DNA from: Bacillus thermotolerans
Lineage (GTDB): Bacteria > Bacillota > Bacilli > Bacillales > Domibacillaceae
Direction: 5' to 3'
DNA: 64,000 nt
NCBI RefSeq assembly: GCF_000812025.2
Contig: NZ_JWJE02000013.1
Location: 1-64,000, forward strand
The notes below the pieces were generated by a model. The model was not told the DNA's origin. It worked only from the letters and a program-made list of their open reading frames with translations, and did not search any database. How positions within the stretch are numbered: the first letter of the stretch is position 1; each line of letters begins with the position of its first letter. Positions 14,758 to 25,128 of this stretch are shown piece by piece. Both the position numbers and the translations under genes were made by a program.

Positions 14758-15663
14758 TTAGAAGCTAAATTGGTTGATCCGATTATAATAGCCAATCAGA
14801 AAGTCATAAAAGAGCTTCTCTGAAGGCGGCAAGGAACGCACTTTCGTATAAATTACCCCTACTGTTCTCATAATATCTGGGTTCCTGACCGGCAAATTAA
14901 CAGTACCAGGAGGTGTGTGATCTACGATAACTGTTTCGGGCAGCAAGCTGACGCCAAGTCCTGCTTCAACTAACCCTTTAATCGTGTAAATATCTTCACT
15001 CTCAAAGCCGACATATGGCTCAAAGTTGACAGCTTCACATGCTTCAATAACCAGTTTTCTTAAATCATAACCTTTCCTAAACAATACAAATGAGTCGCTT
15101 GCCAGCTCCCTCAAATCAATACTCTCCCGTTCAGCAAGCGGATGATGGCTAGGAAGCAGGACACGCATCTTCTCTGAGAAAAATACTTCTGTAGCGATCT
15201 CTGCCGTTTCTTCCGGGACAGGCGATACGAAAGCTAAATCAATCTCCCCGGATTCTACAAGCTCTCTCAAATCTTTATTAGACCCCTGCCGAAAATCAAA
15301 CCCTACATCCGAATATTGAGTGCGGAAAGCTGAAATAACACGCGGCAAGGTTTTTGTTGCGAGTGAGTTGGGAAAACCTAAGCGTATTCTGCCGACCTCA
15401 GGATTTAAATATTTCTCCACGGCCTCCTTAGCACGCTCTATTTCCTGCACAGCTGTCTCAATATGCTGCAAGAAAATCTTGCCGGCAAATGTGAGCTTTA
15501 CATTCCGCCCTTCCCTTAGAAATAGTTCAACGCCAAGTTCATCCTCAAGCTTGGCAATTTGACGGCTGACAGCCGACTGGGCCACGTGTAAACGGTAAGC
15601 CGCTTCTGTCACATGTTCCTGTTTTGCTACTTCGATGAAGTATTTAATTTGTCGAAGCTCCAT
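14758..15663 (-). CDS. LysR-family regulator, GltC-like
   Basis: A 301-residue LysR-type regulator. The helix-turn-helix region is EAAYRLHVAQSAVSRQIAKLEDELGV and the C-terminal effector domain begins near residue 90. It resembles B. subtilis GltC closely (MELRQIKYFIEVA, FREGRN-type wing, RQGSNKDL, EDIYTIKGLVEAGLGVSLLPE). GltC activates glutamate synthase, but gltAB is not adjacent, so the target is uncertain. The RBS is a GGGGGAG-type sequence just upstream. It is followed by its own terminator. Confidence 0.85.
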   Translation of the reverse strand: MELRQIKYFIEVAKQEHVTEAAYRLHVAQSAVSRQIAKLEDELGVELFLREGRNVKLTFAGKIFLQHIETAVQEIERAKEAVEKYLNPEVGRIRLGFPNSLATKTLPRVISAFRTQYSDVGFDFRQGSNKDLRELVESGEIDLAFVSPVPEETAEIATEVFFSEKMRVLLPSHHPLAERESIDLRELASDSFVLFRKGYDLRKLVIEACEAVNFEPYVGFESEDIYTIKGLVEAGLGVSLLPETVIVDHTPPGTVNLPVRNPDIMRTVGVIYTKVRSLPPSEKLFYDFLIGYYNRINQFSF

Positions 15664-15723
15664 TTTGCTCCCCCATCCTTCTCCCTATACCATTGGTTTT
15701 ACTATCATTTTATCACGAACTGC

Positions 15724-15751
15724 CAAAAAAGCGGACTTATGTAAGTCCGCT
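15724..15751 (-). terminator. Terminator of argF
   Basis: AGCGGACTTA / TAAGTCCGCT with a 2-nt loop, followed by T6 on the minus strand. Confidence 0.75.
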
Positions 15752-15777
15752 CAAACAATTATTCTGCCTTTATTCTT

Positions 15778-16731
15778 TTACTTCTTCATTAGAGTGTATA
15801 GTACGGCTTTTTGTGCGTGCATGCGGTTTTCAGCCTGCTGGAAGACAACGGATGCTTCACCATCCATCACATCTGCGGTTACTTCTTCTCCGCGGTGAGC
15901 AGGAAGGCAGTGCATAAATTTACAATCCGCTTCAGCTAAAGCCATCAGCTCTTCATTGACTTGATAAACCTCAAAATCCTTCAAGCGTTTAGCAGCCTCT
16001 TCCTCCTGGCCCATGCTTGTCCAGACATCCGTATAAATGAAGTCTGCTCCTTTAACTGCTTCTTCAGGATCTTCAGTAAACGTCAATGTCGAACCCGTTT
16101 CTGCACTGATCTTTTGAGCAATCTCCTTCATTTCGGGCAGCGCTTCATAACCAGCTGGTGTTGTCAACGCAAAGTCCATCCCTGTCATAACGGCTCCCAT
16201 CATAAGAGAATGAGCAACATTGTTTCCATCACCGACATAGGCCATCTTCACACCTTTGAACTTCCCCTTCAGCTCATAGACAGTTAGCAGATCTGCCAGT
16301 GCCTGGCATGGATGGTACAAATCAGTCAGCCCGTTAATTACCGGGATCGTTGCAGCTTCTGCCAGCGCTTCAATTCTAGAATGGCTATGTGTACGAATCA
16401 TAATGCCATCTAAGTAGCCAGAAAGGACTTTTCCAGTGTCTTCAATCGTCTCTCCACGTCCAAGCTGCAAATCATTAGAGCTCATGAACATCGCATGTCC
16501 GCCCAATTGAATCATAGCCGCTTCAAACGAAACACGCGTCCGTGTAGAATGCTTCTCGAAAATCATGCCGAGCAGCTGTCCCTGCAAGGCACTAGCGTAT
16601 TTTTCCTTATTCTTCTTCATGTCATCCGCCAGCAAAACCAGCGCCTCAATCGTGTCTTTAGAGAAATCAATCAGCTTTAGCATATCTTTCCCTTTTATGT
16701 TAATTTCCTTTGCTTTTTCTATTGTTAACAT
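15778..16731 (-). CDS. argF: Ornithine carbamoyltransferase
   Basis: A 317-residue enzyme joining carbamoyl phosphate and ornithine to citrulline in arginine synthesis. The carbamoyl-phosphate motif STRTRVSFEA, HPCQALADLLT, GDGNNVAHSL (ornithine side) and HCLPAHRGEE are all present. ATG 16731 is chosen because GAGGTGG has good spacing; a GTG three codons upstream overlaps that RBS. Unlike B. subtilis, where argF closes a long arginine operon, it stands alone here with its own promoter and an ARG-box-like sequence. Confidence 0.96.
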   Translation of the reverse strand: MLTIEKAKEINIKGKDMLKLIDFSKDTIEALVLLADDMKKNKEKYASALQGQLLGMIFEKHSTRTRVSFEAAMIQLGGHAMFMSSNDLQLGRGETIEDTGKVLSGYLDGIMIRTHSHSRIEALAEAATIPVINGLTDLYHPCQALADLLTVYELKGKFKGVKMAYVGDGNNVAHSLMMGAVMTGMDFALTTPAGYEALPEMKEIAQKISAETGSTLTFTEDPEEAVKGADFIYTDVWTSMGQEEEAAKRLKDFEVYQVNEELMALAEADCKFMHCLPAHRGEEVTADVMDGEASVVFQQAENRMHAQKAVLYTLMKK

Positions 16732-16776
16732 GGTTTCCACCTCATTTTTAGTATCGGTCTCCGGTTGATCAGCTTA

Positions 16777-16811
16777 TTAATATTTATACATTAAAATTAA
16801 TTAAAATACAA
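16777..16811 (-). promoter_or_regulatory. argF promoter with an ARG-box-like site
   Basis: On the minus strand TTGTAT (16806-16811), 17 bases, TATAAA (16783-16788). The sequence TGTATAAATATTAA (16777-16790) covers the -10 and matches an ArgR/AhrC box of the TGAATA-W-TATTCA type at 12 of 14 positions. This suggests arginine-dependent repression. Confidence 0.6.
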
Positions 16812-16895
16812 GGTAAAATTCTGAATTCTTTCATTTTATTTAAATGATTTATTTTAAGCTATACTAAGTAAAAGTAATTAAGAGAGGTGAGCGTT

Positions 16896-17405
16896 TTGAG
16901 AGAAAAGAAAAAGATGAAGGATACTTTATCCATAAAAACAAGCTATGTTCTTCCGCCCGATACGAATCAGCACGGCACATTATTTGGAGGCAAGCTCATG
17001 GCTTATATTGATGATATTGCTTCCATCGCGGCGACTAAGCTGGCAAGAAAGCCAGTTGTTACAGCTTCTACTGACTCTGTTGACTTCCTGAAGCCAATCC
17101 GCGGCGGAGATGCTGTTACTCTTGAAGCAATGGTGTCCTATACAGGAACAACAAGCATGGAAGTATTCGTAAAGGTAGTCTCCGAGAACCTCCTGATCGG
17201 CGAGAAAGATATCGCTGCTATTTCCTTTCTCACCTTTGTAGCACTTGATGAAGACGGAAGGCCAACGGGTGTTCCTGAGGTTGTGCCGGAAACCGAAGAG
17301 GAAAAATGGTTAAATGAAACAGGCGCTGCCCGGGCCAATCAACGAAAATCCCGCAAGCAATACAGCAAGGATCTCATCCGCTTCTTCTCCTCATTAGGAG
17401 AGTGA
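16896..17405 (+). CDS. Acyl-CoA thioesterase, hotdog fold (YkhA-like)
   Basis: A 169-residue hotdog-fold thioesterase that hydrolyses acyl-CoA. The family pattern PPDTNQHGTLFGGKLMAYID contains the catalytic aspartate/asparagine region, and VTASTDSVDFLKPI is also typical. The start is uncertain. TTG 16896 has AGAGGTGAG at good spacing; an in-frame GTG at 16887 lies within that RBS. Close to B. subtilis YkhA in length and motifs. It stands alone and divergent from argF. Confidence 0.88.
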   Translation: MREKKKMKDTLSIKTSYVLPPDTNQHGTLFGGKLMAYIDDIASIAATKLARKPVVTASTDSVDFLKPIRGGDAVTLEAMVSYTGTTSMEVFVKVVSENLLIGEKDIAAISFLTFVALDEDGRPTGVPEVVPETEEEKWLNETGAARANQRKSRKQYSKDLIRFFSSLGE

Positions 17406-17693
17406 ATACACAAGACAGAAATGATAACATAGAAGAGTTGACAAATCTCCAGGCTTTGGCCTGCGAAGATAAAGACTTATTGACATTCCCCACTCTTTTA
17501 TGTTAGTTTCTGTCTTTTTTTCTCTTTATTTTCAATAGGTAATCAAGCTATAATTGATATACAAAGAATAAGTTCCTCATTTTTTCCGTGAAATTGGCAA
17601 ACTCCGTATTTTGTCCTGTATACACGGAAGCTTTTTTCTTTTTATACTGGATGAATAAAGAAAAATAGAGGACGAGCATTTGGAGGAATGAAC
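17406..17693. other. Intergenic region upstream of mreBH
   Basis: 288 bases without an ORF. TTGACA with TTAGTT after 17 bases (near 17480-17508) and TATAAT near 17550 are possible promoter parts. An imperfect hairpin CCGTG...CACGG before a T-rich stretch (17588-17645) might be an attenuator. No sigma-I-type promoter, as known for B. subtilis mreBH, was recognised. Confidence 0.3.
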
Positions 17694-18701
17694 ATGTTTG
17701 GTAACATAGAGATTGGAATCGACTTAGGGACTGCCAATTTACTTGTTTATAGTAAAGATAAAGGAATCATTGTAAATGAGCCATCTGTTGTAGCCATTGA
17801 CACTGAAACAAAAAAAGTGCTTGCTATCGGCACGGACGCAAAGGAAATGATCGGAAAGACTCCTGCCCGCATTGCTGCTATGCGGCCAATGAAAGATGGA
17901 GTTATTGCTGATTTTGATGTTACCTCCGAATTACTAAAGGGATTAATGAAAAAAGCCAACAAAGCTGCCGGGTTTAATATTCGTAAACCAAGTGTAGTTG
18001 TTTGTGTTCCATCCGGTGCAACTTCCGTAGAGAGAAAATCGATCCAGGATGCGGTTAAAAGCTGCGGAGCAAAGACCGTTCACTTAATCGAAGAACCTGT
18101 AGCAGCGGCTATCGGAGCGGACCTGCCTGTAGAAGAGCCGATCGCTAACTTAATCGTCGATATTGGCGGTGGAACAAGCGAAGTAGCGATCATTTCTTAT
18201 GGAGGCGTCGTTTCGTGCAACTCCATCCGCATCGGCGGTGATAAGCTGGATGAAGACATCGTTCAATACATTCGCAAGCAGTATAACTTATTGATCGGCG
18301 AACGCACAGCTGAGAAGATTAAAATTGAAATCGGCTACGCTCTCATAGAGCATGACAAGAAGGTAATGGAAGTACGAGGCCGTGATCTTGTGACTGGCCT
18401 TCCAAAGGTCGTGGAAGTAAGCTCTCACGAAATTCAAGAAGCACTCAAGGAATCCCTCCTTGCTATTTTAGAAGTCATCCGGGCTACTCTGGAAACTTCT
18501 CCGCCTGAGCTGAGCGGCGACATTGTAGAAAGAGGAATCGTCATCAGCGGTGGCGGCGCACTGCTGAATGGTATGCAAGAGTGGTTAAGCGAAGAAATTA
18601 TCGTTCCTGTCCATCTTGCTCCAAGTCCTTTAGAATCTGTAGCTATTGGTACCGGCCGCTCGCTTCACGTCATGAAAAGCTTACAGAAGATCACCACTTG
18701 A
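17694..18701 (+). CDS. mreBH: MreB-like cytoskeletal protein MreBH
   Basis: A 335-residue actin-like ATPase with the phosphate-1 ([13 protein letters not shown]), phosphate-2 ([16 protein letters not shown]) and adenosine ([18 protein letters not shown]) motifs. It resembles B. subtilis MreBH closely ([30 protein letters not shown]), and the length is the same. MreBH directs cell-wall hydrolases such as LytE along the lateral wall. The second ATG (17694) is preferred because GGAGGAATGAAC then has normal spacing. No mreCD genes accompany it, as expected for the third MreB paralogue. Confidence 0.9.
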   Translation: MFGNIEIGIDLGTANLLVYSKDKGIIVNEPSVVAIDTETKKVLAIGTDAKEMIGKTPARIAAMRPMKDGVIADFDVTSELLKGLMKKANKAAGFNIRKPSVVVCVPSGATSVERKSIQDAVKSCGAKTVHLIEEPVAAAIGADLPVEEPIANLIVDIGGGTSEVAIISYGGVVSCNSIRIGGDKLDEDIVQYIRKQYNLLIGERTAEKIKIEIGYALIEHDKKVMEVRGRDLVTGLPKVVEVSSHEIQEALKESLLAILEVIRATLETSPPELSGDIVERGIVISGGGALLNGMQEWLSEEIIVPVHLAPSPLESVAIGTGRSLHVMKSLQKITT

Positions 18702-18720
18702 CCGATTCGCATATAGGAAA

Positions 18721-18762
18721 GGGGGCTGTGAAACTGTTTATCTTTCACAGCCCCCTTTTTTT
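18721..18762 (+). terminator. Terminator of mreBH
   Basis: GGGGGCTGTGAAA / TTTCACAGCCCCC with a 9-nt loop and T7. Confidence 0.85.
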
Positions 18763-18913
18763 AATAATCATTAAAGAAATAACACATTGGACGCAAAGTG
18801 CCCTGCCCTTCTGCCACATTGTTCCACAGCTTAAAAATTCTAAATTTTCTATTGACTAATTTCTACGAACAAGCTATGATATGAACAATTATTCTATTAA
18901 AAGAATAGCGTAT

Positions 18914-19074
18914 TTCTTATCGAGAGAAGCTGAGGGACTGGCCCGTGGAAGCTTCAGCAACCAGCCGCCTGATGGCTAAGGTGCTAAATCCAGCAAACTG
19001 CCGGGCAGTTTGAAAGATAAGAAGGATTAAACATTAGATATGTACAGCCTTCTTACCTCGAGAAGGCTTTTTTA
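18914..19074 (+). promoter_or_regulatory. SAM-I (S-box) riboswitch with terminator
   Basis: The P1 stem TTCTTATC (18914-18921) / GATAAGAA (19016-19023) encloses the S-box core GAGAAGCTGAGGGACTGGCC, CAGCAACC and AAGGTGCTAAATCC. The terminator AGCCTTCT / AGAAGGCT followed by T6 lies at 19046-19074, and its left arm can pair with the AGAAGG at the end of P1, giving the alternative antiterminator. SAM binding should terminate transcription of yitJ-metH. Confidence 0.95.
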
Positions 19075-19108
19075 TTTGGACTATAGCGTTAGAGAAAGGA
19101 CGTACACA

Positions 19109-20974
19109 ATGACATTATTAGAGAGACTTCAAAGTGAAGTGCTGATTGCCGATGGAGCTATAGGAACTCTCCTTTATTCATATGGTGTAGATTTCTGCTA
19201 TGAGGAATTAAACACAACAAATCCTGAATTGATTGAAAAGATTCACCGTGAATATATCCATGCTGGAGCGGACATTATCCAGACGAATACATACGGTGCA
19301 AACGCCGTAAAGCTGGCGAGGTACGGTATGGAGGGTCGGGTTCAGGAGTTAAATAAGGCAGCTGTCCAAATCGCCAAACGAGCAGCATCCCCTGAAAAAC
19401 GGTTTGTGCTGGGAACCATCGGCGGCATTCGCGGCATTCAGAAGAGCAGCATTCCTCTTTCTGAGATTGAAGCAGCCGTTCGCGAGCAAGCCGAGGCGCT
19501 TCTGTCCGAAAAGCCCGATGGACTATTACTCGAAACGTATTATGATCTGGAAGAGTTAGAGAAAGTGCTCGCTGTCATCCGGCCTATGACAGAGCTGCCT
19601 ATTATTGCACAGGTGTCTATGCACGAACCGGGTGTATTGCAAAACGGCCTGCCTTTAAATGAAGCACTTAAGCAGCTGGAATCGCTTGGTGCTGACATTG
19701 TCGGAGTCAACTGCCGACTCGGTCCTTATCACACTATTCAGGCATTTGAAGAAGTGAAGCTGCCCGAAAACGCATTTCTTTCCGCTTATCCGAATGCCAG
19801 CCTGCTTGATGTACAAGATGGCCGGATTGTCTACGAATCAGAAGCAGATTATTTCGGACGGGCGGCTGTTCAGCTCCGCGAAGAAGGCGTCCGCTTAATT
19901 GGCGGCTGCTGCGGCACTACGCCAAAACACATCCGGGCGGCGAAGAAAGCATTAAGCGGCCTAGCTCCCGTTCGGGAAAAAGAAGTGAAAAAGAAAAAAC
20001 CGGTCATTATTCAAGAAGCTGCGCCTTCTCCTGTTGCCCCTCTCTATGAGCAAGTAAAAAAAGATCGCACAATTATTGTCGAACTTGATACACCGAAGCA
20101 TTTAGATACAGCTGCTTATATTAAAGGAGCAAAGGCCTTGCAGGATACCGGCATCGCAGCCGTAACAATGGCTGACAACTCGCTGGCTTCTCCACGTGTC
20201 AGCAACCTGGCAATGGGTTCTTTATTAAAATCAGAGCACAACGTCCGCTCTCTTATTCACATTACATGCCGAGACCGCAATCTAATCGGCCTTCAGTCTC
20301 ATTTAATGGGCTTACACACCCTCGGTCTTCATGAAGTGCTCGCTATCACCGGGGATCCGACGAAGGTCGGTGATTTCCCTGGTGCAGCCTCTGTCTATGA
20401 TGTATCGAGCATGGAGCTCATTCAGCTAATCAAACAGATGAATGAAGGTATTTCCTTTTCTGGAAAACCGCTGAAACAGAAAACGAACTTCTCTGTCGCT
20501 GCCGCCTTCAATCCGAATGTGCGTGTCATCGACCGAGCGGTAAAGCGTCTGGAGAAAAAGATCGAATTCGGTGCAGACTATTTTATTACACAGCCAGTAT
20601 TCACGAAAGAAAAAATTGTTGAAGTATACGAAGCGACTAAGCATCTGCCAACGCCTATTTTCCTTGGCATTATGCCGCTGACCAGCTCAAAAAACGCAGA
20701 ATTCCTTCATCATGAGGTGCCAGGCATTAAGCTGTCCGACGAGACACTGGCCCGCATGAAAACCCATGAAAACGATAAAGAAGCAGCAGCACAAGAAGGC
20801 TTGAAAATTGCAAAGGAATTGATCGATACAGCAGCTGGATTATTTAATGGCATCTACTTAATCACGCCTTTCCTTCGTTATGAAATGTCGATTGAACTAA
20901 TCCGTTACATCGAAGAACAAGACCGTAAATTGAATGAAAGAGGTATCGCTCATGTCCAAACAACATCCAATTGA
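19109..20974 (+). CDS. yitJ: Homocysteine S-methyltransferase / methylenetetrahydrofolate reductase (YitJ)
   Basis: A 621-residue fusion. The N-terminal homocysteine methyltransferase domain (about 1-300) has the zinc-ligand motifs GVNCRLG and [10 protein letters not shown]. The C-terminal MTHFR domain (about 330-610) has GDPTKVGDFPGAASVYD and a FITQPVF strand, and makes 5-methyl-THF. ATG 19109 (MTLLERL) follows AGAAAGGA and lies after the riboswitch terminator; an ORF extension back into the riboswitch is spurious. It overlaps metH by 23 bases, coupling production of methyl-THF to its use. It is controlled by the S-box upstream. Confidence 0.95.
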   Translation: MTLLERLQSEVLIADGAIGTLLYSYGVDFCYEELNTTNPELIEKIHREYIHAGADIIQTNTYGANAVKLARYGMEGRVQELNKAAVQIAKRAASPEKRFVLGTIGGIRGIQKSSIPLSEIEAAVREQAEALLSEKPDGLLLETYYDLEELEKVLAVIRPMTELPIIAQVSMHEPGVLQNGLPLNEALKQLESLGADIVGVNCRLGPYHTIQAFEEVKLPENAFLSAYPNASLLDVQDGRIVYESEADYFGRAAVQLREEGVRLIGGCCGTTPKHIRAAKKALSGLAPVREKEVKKKKPVIIQEAAPSPVAPLYEQVKKDRTIIVELDTPKHLDTAAYIKGAKALQDTGIAAVTMADNSLASPRVSNLAMGSLLKSEHNVRSLIHITCRDRNLIGLQSHLMGLHTLGLHEVLAITGDPTKVGDFPGAASVYDVSSMELIQLIKQMNEGISFSGKPLKQKTNFSVAAAFNPNVRVIDRAVKRLEKKIEFGADYFITQPVFTKEKIVEVYEATKHLPTPIFLGIMPLTSSKNAEFLHHEVPGIKLSDETLARMKTHENDKEAAAQEGLKIAKELIDTAAGLFNGIYLITPFLRYEMSIELIRYIEEQDRKLNERGIAHVQTTSN

Positions 20975-23900
20975 AAAAGAATTAGAAAAACGAATTCTCT
21001 TCCTTGATGGAGCAATGGGTACGATGCTCCAGCAGGCTAATCTAACTGAAGAAGACTTTGGAGGAGAACAATATGACGGCTGTAACGAGTACTTAAACAT
21101 TACAGCCCCTCATGTTCTCGAACATATTCACCGTGCCTACTTAGAAGCAGGGGCCGATATTATCGAAACTAATTCATTCGGCGGCACTCCCCTCGTGCTA
21201 GACGAGTATGGACTAGGGGACCAGGCTTATGAAATTAACAGACGGGCAGCAGAAATTGCACGAAAATGTGCTGATGAGTTTTCTACACCGGAGCATCCCC
21301 GCTTTGTAGCCGGTGCTATCGGCCCGACAACTAAAACTTTATCTGTCACAGGCGGAGTTGACTTCGATACGCTCAGCGACCACTTTAAACTGCAGGCTAC
21401 AGCTCTTATTGAAGGCGGCTGCGACGTCATTTTAATGGAAACCAGCCAAGACATGCTGAATGTTAAAGCTGGCACGCTCGGTATTGAACGAGCTTTTGAA
21501 GAAACCGGCAAAAAGCTTCCTATCATGATTTCCGGAACCATTGAACCAATGGGTACGACCCTTGCCGGACAGAGCATTGAAGCTTTTTATATTTCCATTG
21601 AGCATATTAATCCGCTGTCTGTCGGCTTAAACTGCGCCACAGGTCCAGAGTTTATGACAGACCATATCCGTTCGCTGTCTGAGCTGTCCAAAAGCTATGT
21701 CAGCTGTTATCCAAATGCCGGGCTTCCGGATGAGAATGGCTGTTATCATGAATCTCCTGAATCACTCTCAAGCAAAATTAAAGGCTTTGCTGAAAAAGGC
21801 TGGCTGAATATCGTCGGCGGCTGCTGCGGCACGACACCTGAACATATCCGCGCGATGAAGGCAGCTATTGAAGACGTCTCTCCACGCCAGCGTCCAGAGC
21901 GACCACATGAGCACGTGGTCTCCGGCATCGAGCCCCTTGTCTATGATGACAGCATGCGCCCGCTGTTTATCGGTGAACGTACAAATGTTATCGGTTCCCG
22001 TAAATTCAAACGCTTGATCGTTGAAGGCAAATTTGAAGAAGCGACTGAAATCGCCCGTGCACAAGTAAAAGGCGGTGCTCACGTCATTGATATTTGTCTA
22101 GCGAACCCTGACCGTGACGAGCTTGAAGATATGGAAGCCTTTATGAAAGAAGTCGTAAAAAAGGTAAAGGTGCCTTTCGTCATTGACTCCACCGATGAGA
22201 AAGTCATTGAAAAAGCACTGAAATATTCACAAGGAAAAGCGATCATCAACTCCATTAACCTAGAAGATGGCGAAGAACGTTTCGATGCTGTTCTTCCGCT
22301 TGTAAAAAAATATGGAGCAGCTGTCGTTGTGGGAACAATTGATGAAACAGGCATGGCTGTCACACGCGAACGCAAGCTTGAGATTGCCGAGCGCTCCTAT
22401 GATCTGCTTGTTAATAAATGGGACATTCCACCGGAAGATATTATCTTTGATCCGCTCGTCTTCCCTGTTGGCACTGGGGACGAACAGTATATTGGTTCAG
22501 CTGAAGAAACGATTGAAGGTATCCGCCTCATTAAGAAAAAAATGCCTGACGCACTGACCGTTCTAGGCGTCAGCAACGTGTCGTTCGGCCTCCCCCCTGT
22601 TGGTCGTGAAGTGTTAAATGCTGTTTATCTGTACCATTGCACACAGGCTGGTCTAGATTATGCAATCGTTAACACAGAGAAGCTTGAACGCTTCGCCTCC
22701 ATTCCGGAAGAAGAAATCAAAATGGCCGATAAGCTTCTATTTGAAACAAACGACGATACATTAGCTGCCTTTACTGACTTCTATCGAGACAAAAAGAAAG
22801 AGAAAAAAGAGGAAGACATTCCGAAAACGGTCGAAGGACGGCTGAGCTACTACGTTGTCGAGGGCACAAAAGAAGGCTTAATCCCCGACTTGGAGAAAGC
22901 ACTTGATTTATTCGACACACCACTCGATATCATCAACGGACCTCTCATGGAAGGGATGGCAGAAGTCGGACGGCTATTCAACGATAATCAGCTGATTGTA
23001 GCAGAGGTGCTGCAAAGTGCTGAAGTCATGAAGGCGGCCGTTGCTTTCCTAGAGCCGTACATGGAGAAAAAAGAAAACGACAACGGAAAAGGCAAAGTGA
23101 TTTTAGCTACAGTAAAAGGTGACGTCCATGATATCGGCAAGAACTTAGTCGATATTATTCTAAGCAACAACGGATTCAAAGTCGTCGACCTCGGTATTAA
23201 AGTAACACCAGCCGAGTTAATTGAAGCTGTCCGAAAAGAACAGCCAGATATCGTGGGATTGTCTGGGCTGCTTGTGAAATCAGCCCAGCAGATGGTACTG
23301 ACTGCTCAGGATATGAAAGAGGCTGACATTGACTTACCAATCCTTGTCGGTGGAGCCGCTCTTTCCCGCCGCTTTACTGAAACAAAAATCTCTGCTGAGT
23401 ACAACGGACCTGTTCTCTATGCGAAAGATGCTATGGATGGACTGTCTCTTGCTAACCGCCTGCAAAATGAAAATGAAAAGCCCTTTCTCTTGGATGAGTT
23501 AAAAGCTAAGCAGGAAAAACGCCAGGAGACAGAAGCATTCCGCGAAACAATGAGAGCTTCTAACGTCGCTGTACTGACGAAGCCAAAAAAGACCGTCCGT
23601 CAGGATGCACCGGTTTTCGTTCCGCGTGATCTGCAGAAACACGTACAGCGCAATTATCCTGTGGCTCACTTAAAGCCTTATGTCAATATGCAGACATTGA
23701 TTGGCCACCACCTTGGATTAAAAGGAAAAGTAGACAAGCTGCTTGCCGAAAGAGACGAGCGCGCACTAGCTTTAAAAGAAACCGTCGACGGCTTCCTGCA
23801 ATCAGGCCAGCTAAAAACATCAGGATTATACCAGTTCTTCCCGGCACAATCAGACGGCAATGACGTCATTATTTATGACCCGGCAGACCGGCAGACAGAA

Positions 23901-24398
23901 ATTGAACGCTTCACCTTCCCGCGCCAGCAAAAGGAGCCATTCCTTTGCCTTGCTGACTACTTGAAATCAGTAGATAGCGGTGAGATGGATTATGTCGGAT
24001 TATTCGTCGTTTCAGCCGGCTTTGGTGTCCGCGACAAAGCAACCGAGCTGAAAGAGCACGGCGAGTTTCTGCAAAGTCATGCCCTACAGGCAACTGCCCT
24101 AGAGCTTGCAGAGGGATTCGCTGAGAGGATCCATCAAGAAATGCGTGACCAATGGGGCTTCCCAGACTCCGTTGATTTCACCATGAAAGAGCGCTTTGCA
24201 GCCAAGTATCAAGGGCAACGCTTCTCCTTCGGATATCCTGCTTGTCCGAACCTGGAAGATCAAGAAAAGCTCTTTAAGCTTCTCAAGCCAGAGGAAATTG
24301 GTGTCCGTTTAACAGAAGGCTTTATGATGGAGCCGGAAGCATCTGTTTCAGCTATTGTCTTTGCTCACCCAGATGCGAGATATTTTAATGTTGATTAA
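20952..24398 (+). CDS. metH: Cobalamin-dependent methionine synthase
   Basis: An 1148-residue four-module enzyme that moves the methyl group from methyl-THF through cob(I)alamin to homocysteine. The homocysteine domain (about 1-320) has [10 protein letters not shown]. The pterin domain (about 345-610) has [11 protein letters not shown]. The B12 cap and Rossmann domain (about 640-870) has DVHDIGKN, with His726 as the cobalt ligand. The C-terminal SAM-dependent reactivation domain (about 890-1140) has [10 protein letters not shown]. The start ATG 20952 (MSKQHP) has AAAGAGG upstream, inside yitJ. All domains are intact. B. subtilis lacks MetH, so this organism depends on the B12 supplied by the operon at 28-38 kb. 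Confidence 0.97.
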   Translation: MSKQHPIEKELEKRILFLDGAMGTMLQQANLTEEDFGGEQYDGCNEYLNITAPHVLEHIHRAYLEAGADIIETNSFGGTPLVLDEYGLGDQAYEINRRAAEIARKCADEFSTPEHPRFVAGAIGPTTKTLSVTGGVDFDTLSDHFKLQATALIEGGCDVILMETSQDMLNVKAGTLGIERAFEETGKKLPIMISGTIEPMGTTLAGQSIEAFYISIEHINPLSVGLNCATGPEFMTDHIRSLSELSKSYVSCYPNAGLPDENGCYHESPESLSSKIKGFAEKGWLNIVGGCCGTTPEHIRAMKAAIEDVSPRQRPERPHEHVVSGIEPLVYDDSMRPLFIGERTNVIGSRKFKRLIVEGKFEEATEIARAQVKGGAHVIDICLANPDRDELEDMEAFMKEVVKKVKVPFVIDSTDEKVIEKALKYSQGKAIINSINLEDGEERFDAVLPLVKKYGAAVVVGTIDETGMAVTRERKLEIAERSYDLLVNKWDIPPEDIIFDPLVFPVGTGDEQYIGSAEETIEGIRLIKKKMPDALTVLGVSNVSFGLPPVGREVLNAVYLYHCTQAGLDYAIVNTEKLERFASIPEEEIKMADKLLFETNDDTLAAFTDFYRDKKKEKKEEDIPKTVEGRLSYYVVEGTKEGLIPDLEKALDLFDTPLDIINGPLMEGMAEVGRLFNDNQLIVAEVLQSAEVMKAAVAFLEPYMEKKENDNGKGKVILATVKGDVHDIGKNLVDIILSNNGFKVVDLGIKVTPAELIEAVRKEQPDIVGLSGLLVKSAQQMVLTAQDMKEADIDLPILVGGAALSRRFTETKISAEYNGPVLYAKDAMDGLSLANRLQNENEKPFLLDELKAKQEKRQETEAFRETMRASNVAVLTKPKKTVRQDAPVFVPRDLQKHVQRNYPVAHLKPYVNMQTLIGHHLGLKGKVDKLLAERDERALALKETVDGFLQSGQLKTSGLYQFFPAQSDGNDVIIYDPADRQTEIERFTFPRQQKEPFLCLADYLKSVDSGEMDYVGLFVVSAGFGVRDKATELKEHGEFLQSHALQATALELAEGFAERIHQEMRDQWGFPDSVDFTMKERFAAKYQGQRFSFGYPACPNLEDQEKLFKLLKPEEIGVRLTEGFMMEPEASVSAIVFAHPDARYFNVD

Positions 24399-24404
24399 AA
24401 CCGA

Positions 24405-24438
24405 AAGTAGACAGTGGGCGCCCACTGTCTACTTTTTT
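24405..24438 (+). terminator. Terminator of yitJ-metH, a perfect 30-bp palindrome
   Basis: AAGTAGACAGTGGGC is followed directly by its exact reverse complement and further Ts. Confidence 0.8.
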
Positions 24439-24503
24439 ATGTCTATGTCCTTCGTATAACTAGATCATTTCTAGCCATATTAATAAAAGAGGAGTTGATT
24501 GGC

Positions 24504-24680
24504 ATGAACAAGAAATATGGCACGAATCTGCCTCCCATTCCTGAAAACCGACGAATGGTCGTTCACAATGACTTGCATGAATACCCGCCTAGCGAAGCGG
24601 TCAACGAACATGCCGAGCTTGAAGTTGCGAATGAACTGATCGGCCGTAAGGAAATTGGGCAGCAAAATAACAACCTTTAA
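24504..24680 (+). CDS. Small hypothetical protein, 58 residues
   Basis: MNKKYGTNLPPIPENRRM begins a hydrophilic protein with a proline-rich start and an acidic helix (SEAVNEHAELEVANELIG). The ATG at 24504 is behind GAGGAG; a longer frame starting at 24414 crosses the metH terminator and is unlikely. There is no membrane segment or known motif. The composition (N, E, P rich) resembles small conserved Bacillus proteins of unknown role. Not recognised. Confidence 0.6.
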   Translation: MNKKYGTNLPPIPENRRMVVHNDLHEYPPSEAVNEHAELEVANELIGRKEIGQQNNNL

Positions 24681-24764
24681 TCAACCCTTCCAGCTCTCTA
24701 CCAGCGGAAATGGTCAACTCTAGAACAAAGATTACAATTTTTTCAAACTGTCTCTCTTTGCCAC

Positions 24765-24793
24765 TTGCTTCCTAGAGCTTGTCGTGGTATATT
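24765..24793 (+). promoter_or_regulatory. Putative promoter of the cold-shock gene
   Basis: TTGCTT, 17 bases, TATATT. It would give a 5' leader of about 110 nt, which is usual for csp genes. A GTGTGCA / TGCACAC hairpin sits just before the RBS at 24881-24896. Confidence 0.5.
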
Positions 24794-24909
24794 TAAGAAG
24801 AATTATTTTTGTTCGTTAAGGATAGATAAGTGCGACCACTTTCCGTCTGAAGATTTGAGAGCAAGGATAGTAACAAAATGTGTGCATTGCACACGAGGAG
24901 GAAACAAAA

Positions 24910-25110
24910 ATGGAACAAGGTAAAGTAAAATGGTTTAATGCAGAAAAAGGCTTTGGATTTATCGAACGTGAAGGCGGAGATGACGTATTCGTTCACTTCT
25001 CAGCTATCCAAGGTGAAGGCTACAAATCTTTAGACGAAGGTCAAACAGTTACATTTGACGTTGAGCAAGGTCAACGCGGACCACAAGCTGCTAACGTTCA
25101 AAAAGCTTAA
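24910..25110 (+). CDS. cspD: Cold-shock protein (CspD-like)
   Basis: A 66-residue single cold-shock domain: a small RNA chaperone with RNP1 (KGFGFIE) and RNP2 (VFVHF). Begins [16 protein letters not shown], as in Bacillus Csp proteins (CspB, CspC and CspD are near-identical, so the letter is provisional). Strong RBS GAGGAGG. The long leader with a hairpin next to the RBS suggests post-transcriptional, temperature-dependent control. Followed by a terminator. Confidence 0.93.
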   Translation: MEQGKVKWFNAEKGFGFIEREGGDDVFVHFSAIQGEGYKSLDEGQTVTFDVEQGQRGPQAANVQKA

Positions 25111-25128
25111 TTTAATGACCGAGACCAA

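Noticed and set aside
19040-19108. N-terminal extension of yitJ
   Set aside because: It runs through the S-box terminator and lacks an RBS; ATG 19109 is well placed.
24405-24438. Perfect palindrome after metH as an operator
   Set aside because: It ends in T residues right after the operon, so a terminator explains it.
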